From the IMG/VR virus record IMGVR_UViG_3300005613_000144, positions 1 to 41,894 of that record: a stretch of 41,894 nt of DNA. One strand, given 5' to 3'. Below the pieces are notes generated by a model. The model saw nothing but the letters and a program-made list of their open reading frames with translations, had not been told where the DNA came from and did not search any database. The DNA comes from a virus. The first letter of the stretch is position 1. Every line of letters begins with the position of its first letter. Position numbers and translations under genes: made by a program. Shown piece by piece: positions 17,835 to 26,121 of this stretch.

Positions 17835-18734
17835 ATGACAAGCAAGACACCACTTAGATATCCAGGCGGCAAGTCTCGTGCCGTTAAGCACATTCTTCCA
17901 CATATTCCTGAAAATTGTGAAGAACTTTGCTCGCCTTTTCTTGGTGGCGCATCGGTAGAGCTTGCTGTTGCCGCAAGGGGGACGAGGGTATACGGATATG
18001 ACATCTTCGTCCCTCTTGTTTGGTTTTGGCAAGCATTGCTCAAAGACCCAGATCATTTAGCCGAACTATCAGATTCATTCAGGGTGGAAAAAGAATACGA
18101 GCACCAAGGCAAAATTGAAAAGAAAAGAGGGCTTCCTCCGGAAGCTTTTCGTGAATTCAGGAAAGAGATAAGAGAGGAGATAGAAAAAGAAGATCCTCAG
18201 TTCAGTTTTGATTTGGCAGCAAAGGTGTACGCAATCAATCGGTCCAGCTTTTCGGGAGCAACCCTTTCAGGCGGATTTTCAAAAAGAGCTTCCTATGCTC
18301 GGTTCACGGACAGTTCCATCGATAGAGTGAGAGATTTTCGTCAACCAAACTTGTCGGTTCAACAAATGGATTTCAAAGAATCTATCGCCAAACATCCTGG
18401 TGCTTTTCTTTACTTGGATCCTCCCTATATGTTCGACAAAGAGTGGATCCCAAAACATACTGATGAGAGAACAGGAAAAGTTATTGAAGGATATTGGATG
18501 GATAGAGACAAACTGTATGGCAAGGATGGTGATCTTCATTCCAGCTTTGATCACAAAGGTCTTTATGATATCCTTAGTCAAAGAGGCAATTGGGTTCTTT
18601 CATACAATGATACCCCAGAAATAAGAGATCTATATAAAGATTACGAAATCGTTGAGGCAGCATGGGCATACGGCATGAAGAATGTTACAACGAAGAAGAT
18701 GGGAAAATCATCAGAAATTTTAATTATCGCTTGA
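17835..18734 (+). CDS. D12-class DNA adenine N6-methyltransferase (Dam-like)
   Basis: The 299-residue product contains the D12-class hallmarks: KTPLRYPGGKSRAV at the N-terminus, PFLGGASVEL (AdoMet-binding motif I), AINRSSFSGATLSGGF, and FLYLDPPYMF (catalytic DPPY, motif IV). It methylates adenine in DNA, probably to protect phage DNA from host or phage nucleases. The recognition sequence cannot be deduced. The start is ATG 17835; an in-frame GTG at 17823 is possible. A methylase in the replication cluster without an adjacent nuclease is common in T4-like phages. Confidence 0.88.
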   Translation: MTSKTPLRYPGGKSRAVKHILPHIPENCEELCSPFLGGASVELAVAARGTRVYGYDIFVPLVWFWQALLKDPDHLAELSDSFRVEKEYEHQGKIEKKRGLPPEAFREFRKEIREEIEKEDPQFSFDLAAKVYAINRSSFSGATLSGGFSKRASYARFTDSSIDRVRDFRQPNLSVQQMDFKESIAKHPGAFLYLDPPYMFDKEWIPKHTDERTGKVIEGYWMDRDKLYGKDGDLHSSFDHKGLYDILSQRGNWVLSYNDTPEIRDLYKDYEIVEAAWAYGMKNVTTKKMGKSSEILIIA

Positions 18735-18758
18735 CATTTAAGTCAGGCTTGTTATAAT
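18731..18758 (+). promoter_or_regulatory. Sigma70-type promoter upstream of uvsX
   Basis: TTGACA (18731-18736) and TATAAT (18753-18758) are both perfect consensus hexamers with a 16-bp spacer. The -35 overlaps the methylase stop codon. The predicted transcript begins about 15 nt before the recombinase ribosome-binding site (GGAG). Confidence 0.88.
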
Positions 18759-18780
18759 ACACATCAACTTGGAGAAATGA

Positions 18781-19923
18781 ATGGCAAAAGCAAAGGCAAA
18801 GGCAGGCAAGCTTTCACTTGCGGAAATACAAAAGAACATTAATAAAAAAGCGGGTATGAATGTCGCTCACAATTTGAATGAGGCAAACCCAACAGAAGTA
18901 AAGCAGTGGATCCCGACTGGCTCTCGTTGGCTTGATTCAATTATTTGTAAGGGTCAATATGCGGGTATTCCGGTTGGAAAGATTGTAGAAATCGCAGGAT
19001 TAGAAGCAACCGGAAAGTCTTATATGGCTGCCCAAATCGCCGCTAATGCTCAGAAAGAAGGAATAGATGTTGTTTATTTTGATTCCGAGTCCGCCATTGA
19101 CCCCAGCTTCTTGGAAAGAGCAGGATGTAATTTAGACAACCTGCTTTATATCCAGGCAAAGTCTGTCGAGTTTGTTCTTGAAACAATTGACGATCTCCTG
19201 AAAGTTGATAATCAATTTCTTTTTGTTTGGGATTCCTTGGCTTTGACTCCGGTTGAACAAGAAGTCCAAGGCGACTTTGACCCTATGTCTCAGATGGCGA
19301 TGAAGGCTCGTGTTCTCGCTCGTGCGATGTCTAAGCTTACAATCAATATCGCAAACAAGCAAGCTACTTTGCTCGTCTTGAATCAGTTGAAGACGAACAT
19401 TACGAGAATCGCAGCAGAGGCAATGACAACGCCATATGTCACTCCCGGTGGAAAAGCTATGGCTTATGCTTATTCTTTACGGATTTGGCTCACTGGTCGA
19501 AAAGCAAAAGCAAGCTATGTGTTAGACGACAACGGCTTCCGTATCGGATCCGAAGTAAAGGTGAAACTTGAAAAGTCTCGCTTTGGGACTGCCGGTCGTC
19601 AGTGTAACTTCCGTATTCTTTGGGGGACTGATGATGCCGCTATCCAAGATGATGAATCACTGTTTGACGCAGTAAAAGGCTCAAACAGCATTCTTCAATC
19701 TGGTGCTTGGTATGCTTTGGTTCACGATGATGGACAAGAAGAAAAGTTCCAAGCCGCCAAGTGGGTTGAGAAGATGCAAAATGATAAATTCCGACAACGT
19801 GTTTATCAGATCATGGATGAAGAGGTCATCATGAAATTCCATACTCGTGAGGGTAACGCAGAAGATTTCTACGATAACGATGATGATGCCCAAGTAGAAG
19901 AAAATACTTTTGCTGTTGAATAA
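18781..19923 (+). CDS. uvsX: UvsX/RecA-like recombinase
   Basis: The 380-residue protein has a basic N-terminus and a RecA fold. Walker A is GLEATGKS (K79, S80); Walker B lies at FLFVWDSLAL; an L1/L2-type region precedes TPYVTPGGKAMAYAYS; and there is an acidic C-terminal tail (NDDDAQVEE). It forms filaments on ssDNA and drives strand exchange, replication restart and repair, acting with the SSB. It has its own consensus promoter immediately upstream. The symbol follows T4 usage; RecA-type naming would be equally valid. Confidence 0.93.
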   Translation: MAKAKAKAGKLSLAEIQKNINKKAGMNVAHNLNEANPTEVKQWIPTGSRWLDSIICKGQYAGIPVGKIVEIAGLEATGKSYMAAQIAANAQKEGIDVVYFDSESAIDPSFLERAGCNLDNLLYIQAKSVEFVLETIDDLLKVDNQFLFVWDSLALTPVEQEVQGDFDPMSQMAMKARVLARAMSKLTINIANKQATLLVLNQLKTNITRIAAEAMTTPYVTPGGKAMAYAYSLRIWLTGRKAKASYVLDDNGFRIGSEVKVKLEKSRFGTAGRQCNFRILWGTDDAAIQDDESLFDAVKGSNSILQSGAWYALVHDDGQEEKFQAAKWVEKMQNDKFRQRVYQIMDEEVIMKFHTREGNAEDFYDNDDDAQVEENTFAVE

Positions 19924-19966
19924 AAGCGAAAGCTTATCGTCTACTTAGGAAAAGGAGCGAACGCTT

Positions 19967-20395
19967 ATGTTGACCAAGATTTTTACAATGATTATTTTCC
20001 TGCTGATGTCCTCTGTGGCAAATGCCCATGGACCAACTGGACACCGACACATTCAGCAGCACGTTCAGTGTGATGAGCGATTCATTCATATTCCTGGTCA
20101 ATATGATACCTTCGGTCGCTGGATTCCAGGGACAACCTTTTATGGAATTCAGTGCTGGGACTCAATGGGGAATATCATTTCCCAAACTCCCATCACCAGA
20201 CCTGCTGTTCGTCAGCCTGTTTTTATTCCTCGTCGTCCTCCCGTTAGGGTCGTGGTGGTTCCGAGAGTCAGGATTCCCCCCGTGGTTCGCCATGTTCCAG
20301 TCCGCCCTCCTGTCCGTCGGGCACCGCCACCACGCGCTCGCCGAGCCCCACCACCCCGAACTCGCCGAACATCGCCGCGAACAAATCGTCGATAA
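19967..20395 (+). CDS. Exported proline/arginine-rich small protein
   Basis: The 142-residue product starts with a clear signal peptide (MLTKIFTMIIFLLMSSVANA, likely cleaved after ANA). It is followed by a His-rich segment, a small domain with two Cys (C54 in VQCDE region and the Cys in GIQCWDS), and a 55-residue C-terminus made almost only of Pro, Arg and Val (repeats such as RRAPPPRARRAPPPR). The mature protein would be very basic and periplasmic or envelope-bound. A strong ribosome-binding site (AAGGAG) is present. It lies between uvsX and a J-domain gene, away from visible lysis genes. Function is unknown. Confidence 0.7.
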   Translation: MLTKIFTMIIFLLMSSVANAHGPTGHRHIQQHVQCDERFIHIPGQYDTFGRWIPGTTFYGIQCWDSMGNIISQTPITRPAVRQPVFIPRRPPVRVVVVPRVRIPPVVRHVPVRPPVRRAPPPRARRAPPPRTRRTSPRTNRR

Positions 20396-20415
20396 GAAGC
20401 CATTTTAAGATTCCT

Positions 20416-20434
20416 CATACTATTTGTTAGTATG
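20416..20434 (+). promoter_or_regulatory. Inverted repeat overlapping the J-domain start codon
   Basis: CATACTA (20416-20422) and TAGTATG (20428-20434) form a perfect 7-bp stem with a 5-nt loop, and the last three bases are the start codon. The loop region contains a variant of the recurring ACTATTTA motif. It could hide the start codon in mRNA or be a protein-binding palindrome; no ribosome-binding site precedes this ATG. Confidence 0.4.
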
Positions 20435-21082
20435 GGAAAGCAGTCTTCAAAAGCAAAATATGAAAAGATGGTTTCTGAGTTGGGCTACCTTGAAGCTGAC
20501 TTGGAATATCACAAGACTTTGATGAACGAAAGTCAAGCAGCTTTCGAAGATGCTCTTGATGAAACGGCAAAAAAGAAAGGCGTTAATTTAAACAGAGGCA
20601 AGCCAAAGTCAAAGAAAGGTCCACCCCCTCAGAGAAGCACCAAAAAGAACAAGAAGAGAAAGCCAAGAAAGAAAACAAAAGATCTTTACAAGAAGATCGC
20701 AAGCGCTGCTCATCCAGATAAACTTCTTGATTGCTCCGACGAAGAAAGGGAAAGAAAGCAAAGGCTTTTTGTTGAGGCTTCCAAGGCACTTGAAGAAGAT
20801 ATGATCTTGACTCTTCACAAGCTTGCCAAGGAAGTTGGAGTTGATCCAGGTGACCTTGACGATGAAGACCTTGAAACTTTCAAAGTCCAAATCGAAGACT
20901 TAAAGAAAAAGATTTCACAATTAGAATCGACTTGGATATGGGCTTGGATCAACGCCGAAGAAGAGCAACAAAGAGACCACATCATAGAGAAATTTTTAGA
21001 ATCACTCTTGACAGCACAGCAACAAGAAGATAAGATAGAAGAACATGGAGAGGAAGAAAATGAAGAGGCTGGTGGTAATTGA
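20432..21082 (+). CDS. J-domain (DnaJ-like) protein
   Basis: The 216-residue product has a coiled-coil N-terminus, a Lys/Pro-rich linker (about residues 50-85), and a J-domain-like segment DLYKKIASAAHPDKLLDCSD with the HPD signature at residues 94-96, followed by helices and an acidic C-terminus. J domains stimulate Hsp70 ATPase, so it may recruit host DnaK for phage assembly or replication. The ATG at 20432 lacks a ribosome-binding site and lies in an inverted repeat; an alternative ATG at 20468 also keeps the J domain. The C-terminus overlaps the next gene by 23 nt. Confidence 0.78.
   Translation: MGKQSSKAKYEKMVSELGYLEADLEYHKTLMNESQAAFEDALDETAKKKGVNLNRGKPKSKKGPPPQRSTKKNKKRKPRKKTKDLYKKIASAAHPDKLLDCSDEERERKQRLFVEASKALEEDMILTLHKLAKEVGVDPGDLDDEDLETFKVQIEDLKKKISQLESTWIWAWINAEEEQQRDHIIEKFLESLLTAQQQEDKIEEHGEEENEEAGGN
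21008..21036 (+). promoter_or_regulatory. Weak sigma70-like promoter before the 5' nuclease gene
   Basis: TTGACA (21008-21013), 17-bp spacer, TAAGAT (21031-21036), inside the end of the J-domain gene and 24 nt before the nuclease start. The -10 matches only four of six positions, so this is tentative. Confidence 0.35.
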
Positions 21083-22016
21083 TGCTCTTAATGCTTATTT
21101 CAGGGCTTACATTGTAAATCCCAGTCTTTCTACCAGTGGTCAGCCAATTGGTGGCTACAAGGGCTTTATTGGTATTTTACAGAAGCTTTGTAGAGAGATG
21201 CGACCTGATGAGATTGTAATTGCTTGGGACGGCGCAGGCGGTTCTGCGAGAAGAAAAACTGTTAACAAGAACTACAAAGAAGGCAGAAAGCCTATTCGTC
21301 TCAATCGCGGAGTCAAGAATCTCACAGAAGACCAAGAAATGCATAATAAAGTCTGGCAACAGCAAAGGCTCATGGAGATGCTTAACTATTGCCCAGTAAT
21401 TCAACTAATGGTCGATGGTACAGAAGCAGATGATATCATCTCATATGTTTGTCAGCATCACAAGTATGATGGTTGGCAAAAGATTATTGTATCCAGTGAT
21501 AAAGATTTCTTTCAACTTTGCGATGACGAGACGGTTATTTACAGACCAATCCAGAAAACCTTTATGAATAAGCCAAGAATCATTGAAGAGTTTGGTATTC
21601 ATCCGGAAAACTTTGCTCTCGCCCGTGCTATCGCTGGCGATGCTTCTGATAATCTCGAAGGTGTTCCCAGCGTTGGATTGAAAACGATTTCCAAAAGAAT
21701 GCCCTTCTTCATTGAGGAAGAGCAGGTAACATTCAATAAGTTATTTGAGCACTGTAAGAACGACAACACAAGATTAAAAGCTTACAACTCTATTTTGGAA
21801 TCAGAAGAGATCATAAAAGAAAACTATAAGATTATGCAGTTATACACGCCAAGCATCTCTGTTGACGGAACAATGAGAATAGATTACGCGCTTGAAAACT
21901 TTGAACCAGAATTTAACAAAACAGAAATTATTGTAAGAATACAAGAAGACGGGTTCGACAAATACAACTTCGATGACCTCTTTGCGACTTTCAAAAGAAT
22001 CATAAAAGATCATTGA
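21060..22016 (+). CDS. 5'-3' exonuclease / RNase H (FEN family, T4 rnh-like)
   Basis: The 318-residue protein has the acidic metal-binding motifs of the 5' nuclease family: VIDALNAYFRAY at the N-terminus, IAWDGAGGSARR, VDGTEADDIISY, VSSDKDFFQL and IAGDASDNLEGVPSVGLKT (helix-hairpin-helix). It removes RNA primers and flaps during lagging-strand synthesis. ATG 21060 is chosen because GGAGAGGAAG lies just upstream; the upstream in-frame ATG at 21045 would leave no ribosome-binding site. It overlaps the J-domain gene. Confidence 0.9.
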   Translation: MKRLVVIDALNAYFRAYIVNPSLSTSGQPIGGYKGFIGILQKLCREMRPDEIVIAWDGAGGSARRKTVNKNYKEGRKPIRLNRGVKNLTEDQEMHNKVWQQQRLMEMLNYCPVIQLMVDGTEADDIISYVCQHHKYDGWQKIIVSSDKDFFQLCDDETVIYRPIQKTFMNKPRIIEEFGIHPENFALARAIAGDASDNLEGVPSVGLKTISKRMPFFIEEEQVTFNKLFEHCKNDNTRLKAYNSILESEEIIKENYKIMQLYTPSISVDGTMRIDYALENFEPEFNKTEIIVRIQEDGFDKYNFDDLFATFKRIIKDH

Positions 22017-22041
22017 CAGAGCAAAATAATCATGTTATATT
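22013..22041 (+). promoter_or_regulatory. Sigma70-type promoter upstream of the helicase gene
   Basis: TTGACA (22013-22018), 17-bp spacer, TATATT (22036-22041). The -35 overlaps the stop codon of the nuclease gene. The leader shares the string ACTTGGAG with the uvsX promoter leader, suggesting a duplicated promoter cassette. Confidence 0.85.
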
Positions 22042-22061
22042 ATTGGGCACTTGGAGCATAG

Positions 22062-23417
22062 ATGTCAAAAGAAGACTTTAGCCAATATGGAAAAAGTTTT
22101 CAAGAAAGCTTATGTCATTTGATTTTGATAGATCGTCCCTTTGCGGATCAGATCTTTGAAGTAATGGACATCAACTTCCTTGAATTAAAATACCTTCAGA
22201 CTTTTGTTGAACTTGTGGTGAATTATAGAGAGAAGTTCTCTGTTCACCCTTCTCAGGAAATCATGAAGTCGGTCCTGAGAACAGAACTTGAGAAGTACCC
22301 AGAAGCAATCCAGGAACAAGTTCGCCATTATTTTGCGAGGATTCACAAGTCTGATCCAGCGGATACTGAATATATCAAGCATACTTCTCTTGATTTTTGT
22401 AGGAAGCAGAAATTAAAAGAGGCAATGCTCAAATCTGTGAAGCTGCTGAAAAGCTCTTCCTTTGATGAGATCTCGGATGTAATCAATAAGGCTCTTATTC
22501 TTGGCTCTAATTCTGATCTTGGCTACGATTATATCAAGGACTTCGAGAAAAGATTCGAGTTCAAATCCCGAGACCCAATCTCAACAGGTTGGCCAGAAGT
22601 TGATGCTATTACTCACCAAGGGCTTGGAAAGGGCGAACTCGGTGTTGTTATCGCCCCAACTGGTGCTGGTAAGTCTATGGCTCTTGTTCATCTTGGTGCT
22701 CAGGCGGTCAAGGCAGGAAAGAATGTGGTTTATTATACGTTGGAATTATCAGAAACTGTAATTGGTTCTCGTTTTGATAGTTGTATTACAAAAGTACCAC
22801 TTAATGATTTGAGGATGTTCAAGGAAGAGATCTACGAAAAGGTCCAAATGATCGAAGGCAAGCTGATTGTCAAAGAGTATCCAACCAAGTCAGCCAGCAC
22901 AAATACGCTGAAAGCGCACCTTGAAAAGTTAAAAAATAGAGATTTTAAGCCCGATATGATTCTCGTTGACTATGGAGATTTATTACGTCCTTCTTCGAAT
23001 TTAAGGGAGAAAAGGCACGAGTTGGAGACTATTTACGAACAGCTTCGCGGCTTAGCGCAAGAGTTTGAATGCTGCATTTGGACTGCCTCGCAAACAAACA
23101 GATCTGGGCTAAACGCAGAAGTTATTACGATGGAATCAATTAGCGAGGCATTCAATAAGTGTTTTGTAGCGGACTTTATCTTTTCAATTTCGAGAACCCC
23201 AGAGGACAAGAAATTGGACACAGGTAGAATCTTCATAGCAAAGAACAGGAACGGCGCAGACGGTATCATCTTCCCGATCAAGATGAGCACCAGAAACGTC
23301 TCTATCGAAGTTTTGGCTTCTACTGGCGAAAGCATAGGAGAAGTTCAGCAGGATGCCAAGAAGAGACAAGAGAAGAAATTAGTTGAACTTTATAGAAAGA
23401 ACAAAAAGGGGAAATAA
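22062..23417 (+). CDS. Replicative DNA helicase (DnaB/T4 gp41-like)
   Basis: The 451-residue protein has an N-terminal helical domain and a RecA-type ATPase core with Walker A APTGAGKS (K204), an E-bearing segment (YYTLELSE), Walker B MILVDYGDLL, and WTASQTNRSG (motif H3/sensor region). It matches DnaB-family hexameric helicases without a primase domain. It unwinds the fork ahead of the phage polymerase. No intein or insertion is seen here, although the equivalent gene is a known intein site in some phages. Confidence 0.92.
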   Translation: MSKEDFSQYGKSFQESLCHLILIDRPFADQIFEVMDINFLELKYLQTFVELVVNYREKFSVHPSQEIMKSVLRTELEKYPEAIQEQVRHYFARIHKSDPADTEYIKHTSLDFCRKQKLKEAMLKSVKLLKSSSFDEISDVINKALILGSNSDLGYDYIKDFEKRFEFKSRDPISTGWPEVDAITHQGLGKGELGVVIAPTGAGKSMALVHLGAQAVKAGKNVVYYTLELSETVIGSRFDSCITKVPLNDLRMFKEEIYEKVQMIEGKLIVKEYPTKSASTNTLKAHLEKLKNRDFKPDMILVDYGDLLRPSSNLREKRHELETIYEQLRGLAQEFECCIWTASQTNRSGLNAEVITMESISEAFNKCFVADFIFSISRTPEDKKLDTGRIFIAKNRNGADGIIFPIKMSTRNVSIEVLASTGESIGEVQQDAKKRQEKKLVELYRKNKKGK

Positions 23418-23418
23418 T

Positions 23419-25662
23419 ATGTCAATTAGCACGCTTCAAGAGTATACAAGAATCGCAAAGTACGCAAAGTACTTGCCGGATATGCAGAGACGAGAAACTT
23501 GGAAAGAACAAGTCAATCGCGTTTTCGATATGCATAGGGAACAGTTCGCCGATATCGAAGGTATCGAGCAGTATATCGCAGAAGCAGAAGCCGCTGTTAT
23601 GAGGAAGGAAGTCCTTGGCTCACAGCGCATCCTTCAGTTTGGCGGCAAGCCAATCTTCAAACACAATGCTCGTGTTTATAACTGTGGTTTTGGTCACATC
23701 AATCGAGTCCGCGCATTTCAAGAGTTGATGTATCTTTTGCTTTGTGGCTGCGGCATTGGATTTTCTGTCCAGCAGCATCACGTTGCCGAACTTCCCCATA
23801 TCCAAAGGGTTGATAAGTCTGATACGGCAACCTTCGTTGTTCCAGATACAATTGAAGGCTGGGCTGATGCTATTGGCGTTGTGATGACAAGCTATCTTGG
23901 AGACAATCCAGACTTCCAAGAGTATTACGGAAAGAATGTTATTTTTGATTACTCCGAGATTCGTCCCGAAGGTTCCCCGCTTTCTTCTGGAACAAAGGCT
24001 CCGGGACCAGATGGTCTTCGTCGTTCCATCGAGAAGATCCGCGAAGTTCTTGAAAGGAGAGTCGGCACACAAGAGACTACCCCAATCCGACCAATTGATG
24101 TCTACGATGTCATTATGCACGCTGCTGACGCTGTTATCTCTGGCGGCGTTCGTCGTTCAGCAACCATCGCACTCTTCTCCCCAGAAGACGAAGAGATGGC
24201 GACGGCGAAGACTGGTGCTTGGTTTATGGAGAATCCTCAACGTGGTCGCTCCAATAACAGCGCCCTCTTGGTTCGCAACAAGACTACAAAGGCACAATTC
24301 GACAAGCTTATGAAGAGTGTTCGTGAGTTTGGTGAGCCTGGTTTTGTTTGGGCAGAGAGCACAGAGATGGGATTCAACCCTTGTGTTGAAATCGGTCTTT
24401 ATCCTGTCGATGTTGAAACTGGAAAGTCTGGTTGGCAATTCTGTAACCTCGCAGAGATCAACGGCAAGAAGGCAAACACGCCAGAAAAGTTCTATGATGC
24501 TTGTCGTGCTGCTTCTATTATTGGAACCCTTCAAGCTGCCTACACAAGTTTCCCTTACGTTGGTGAGACGACAGAAAGAATCACAAGACGAGAAGCCCTC
24601 CTTGGAGTTTCGGTCACAGGTTTGATGGATAATCCTGATGTCCTTTTTGATGCCGATGTTCAAAAGCAAGGAGCAGAGATTGTAAAGCAAACCAATGCTC
24701 ACATTGCTGACATCCTCGGTATTAATCACGCAGCAAGAACTACTTGCGTCAAGCCAGCAGGTTCTACAAGTTGTATTCTTGGTACAGCTTCTGGTATTCA
24801 CCCACATCATGCTAAGCGATACTTCCGCCGAGTTCAGGCAAATGTTCAAGAAAACCCAGTTCAACACTTCAAGCAGTTCAATCCGCGAGCAGTTGAGCAA
24901 TCTGTTTGGGATCCAAATGGAGTCACAGAAGTCATCACTTTCCTTTGTGAAGTTCCAGTCGGAGCAAAGACAAAGAATCAAATTGATGCTCACAAGCTTC
25001 TTGAAAGCGTCAAGGCAACTCAGCAGAACTGGGTTCTCAATGGGACAAACAAGGAACTCTGCGCTCAGCCGTGGCTCTCTCATAATGTTTCCAACACCAT
25101 TCACGTTCGCGAAGACGAATGGGAATCTGTTGCGGACTACATTTATGAAAACCGCGCACACTTCGCAGGCATCTCCCTCCTTCCAGCATCTGGCGACAAG
25201 GACTATCCACAGGCTCCATTCTGTGCCGTTCCTTATCCAACAGATATTTTGAGAGAATACGGAGCGGGTTCCTTCTTCGCTTCCGGAATCATCGAGAGCG
25301 CTCTCGCAGCGTTTGACGGAAACCTCTGGGAAGCAACAAGTTGTCTTCTTGGTATGGGGCAGCCAATCGAAGAACTCTCGCCAGTTCGCCGCGAATGGGT
25401 CACAGCAGCCATTAAGTTTGCTGACAGCCACTTCGAAGGCAATACAAGAAAGATGACTTACTGTTTGAAGGATGTCTATAACCTCAAGCTCTGGGAAAAG
25501 CTTTCACAAGAATACCAAGATGTTGACTGGACTCTTATGACCGAAGAGGATGACCAGGTAGATTTCCAGCAAGAATCTGCTTGCGCAGGAGGGGCTTGCG
25601 AGTTACCTGCTGAATATCTTGAGGCAATTAGGTCCGAGACAACCCAAGAAGAAACTATTTAA
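23419..25662 (+). CDS. nrdJ: Adenosylcobalamin-dependent (class II) ribonucleotide reductase
   Basis: The 747-residue protein resembles monomeric class II reductases. Seen are CGCGIGFSVQ, the SGGVRRSA loop, the radical-site motif FNPCVEI (N320, C322, E324), ARTTCVKPAGSTS and a C-terminal redox pair CAGGAC (C722, C727). It converts ribonucleotides to deoxyribonucleotides using B12 and works with or without oxygen. ATG 23419 follows AAGGGG; the in-frame TTG at 23383 is inside the helicase gene. It supplies precursors for the replication genes around it. No intein interrupts it. Confidence 0.93.
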   Translation: MSISTLQEYTRIAKYAKYLPDMQRRETWKEQVNRVFDMHREQFADIEGIEQYIAEAEAAVMRKEVLGSQRILQFGGKPIFKHNARVYNCGFGHINRVRAFQELMYLLLCGCGIGFSVQQHHVAELPHIQRVDKSDTATFVVPDTIEGWADAIGVVMTSYLGDNPDFQEYYGKNVIFDYSEIRPEGSPLSSGTKAPGPDGLRRSIEKIREVLERRVGTQETTPIRPIDVYDVIMHAADAVISGGVRRSATIALFSPEDEEMATAKTGAWFMENPQRGRSNNSALLVRNKTTKAQFDKLMKSVREFGEPGFVWAESTEMGFNPCVEIGLYPVDVETGKSGWQFCNLAEINGKKANTPEKFYDACRAASIIGTLQAAYTSFPYVGETTERITRREALLGVSVTGLMDNPDVLFDADVQKQGAEIVKQTNAHIADILGINHAARTTCVKPAGSTSCILGTASGIHPHHAKRYFRRVQANVQENPVQHFKQFNPRAVEQSVWDPNGVTEVITFLCEVPVGAKTKNQIDAHKLLESVKATQQNWVLNGTNKELCAQPWLSHNVSNTIHVREDEWESVADYIYENRAHFAGISLLPASGDKDYPQAPFCAVPYPTDILREYGAGSFFASGIIESALAAFDGNLWEATSCLLGMGQPIEELSPVRREWVTAAIKFADSHFEGNTRKMTYCLKDVYNLKLWEKLSQEYQDVDWTLMTEEDDQVDFQQESACAGGACELPAEYLEAIRSETTQEETI

Positions 25663-25677
25663 TATCAGGAGTACAAA

Positions 25678-25956
25678 ATGAATCCATTTATTCCATGTAA
25701 TCGCTATGTCCTCATTGAACGCGGAGTTCAAAATAAGAGGCAAAGTTTAATCGAACTGCCGGAAGATGCTTTCCCAGACCAGACTCACGAAAGAGTTACT
25801 ATCAAGGGCGTATCTTCAGGTATCCGCCCACCAATCTCACCAGGCAACCAAGCCGTTGTTCTTTCTCATATGATTGAGGAAGTTGAGTTTGAGGGTGAAA
25901 AGCTTAACTTGATTCTGGAAAATCACATTCTTGGTATCTTCGAAAAGGAAACTTGA
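25678..25956 (+). CDS. GroES/gp31-like co-chaperonin
   Basis: The 92-residue product has the length and strand pattern of GroES: NPFIPCNRYVLIERGVQ (compare the GroES start RPLHDRVIVKR), IELPEDAF, VTIKGVSSGIRP, SPGNQAVVLSHMIEEVEFEG and a C-terminal NLILENHILGIFEKE matching GroES VLIMSESDILAIVEA. A mobile-loop-like variable segment lies near residues 19-40. It probably caps host GroEL to fold large phage proteins such as the major capsid protein. The ribosome-binding site is AGGAG. Confidence 0.78.
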   Translation: MNPFIPCNRYVLIERGVQNKRQSLIELPEDAFPDQTHERVTIKGVSSGIRPPISPGNQAVVLSHMIEEVEFEGEKLNLILENHILGIFEKET

Positions 25957-25959
25957 TAA

Positions 25960-26121
25960 ATGAACACAAAAGAGTTTGCAATGTTGATCAAAGAAATGAT
26001 CAAAGAAGAGATGGAAAAGAGAAGTGTTTTGCTTGAAACCCCAATTAAGAGCAATGTTGATAAGCTTTTGACAGAAAGAATCAACAAGCTCTTTGGCGGG
26101 GGAGAAGATCAAACTAAATAA
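25960..26121 (+). CDS. Small charged helical protein, unknown
   Basis: The 53-residue product (MNTKEFAMLIKEMIKEEMEK at the N-terminus) is an amphipathic Lys/Glu-rich helix followed by a second short helix (NVDKLLTERINKLFGG). It lies 3 nt after the co-chaperonin stop and overlaps the next gene by 29 nt. Phage proteins of this type often begin with a similar short helix, but no function can be assigned. Confidence 0.55.
   Translation: MNTKEFAMLIKEMIKEEMEKRSVLLETPIKSNVDKLLTERINKLFGGGEDQTK

Noticed and set aside
20022-20408. 128-codon frame with a hydrophobic segment overlapping the exported Pro/Arg-rich gene, like a nested spanin pair
   Set aside because: The hydrophobic run arises from reading Pro/Arg/Val codons one base out of frame; there is no ribosome-binding site or lipoprotein signal. 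A nested gene cannot be fully excluded without conservation data.
24157-25431. 424-codon open frame on the minus strand inside nrdJ
   Set aside because: It lies entirely antisense to a fully conserved ribonucleotide reductase; the product is rich in Cys, Ser, Asn and Leu, as expected from an antisense shadow, and has no motif or ribosome-binding site.
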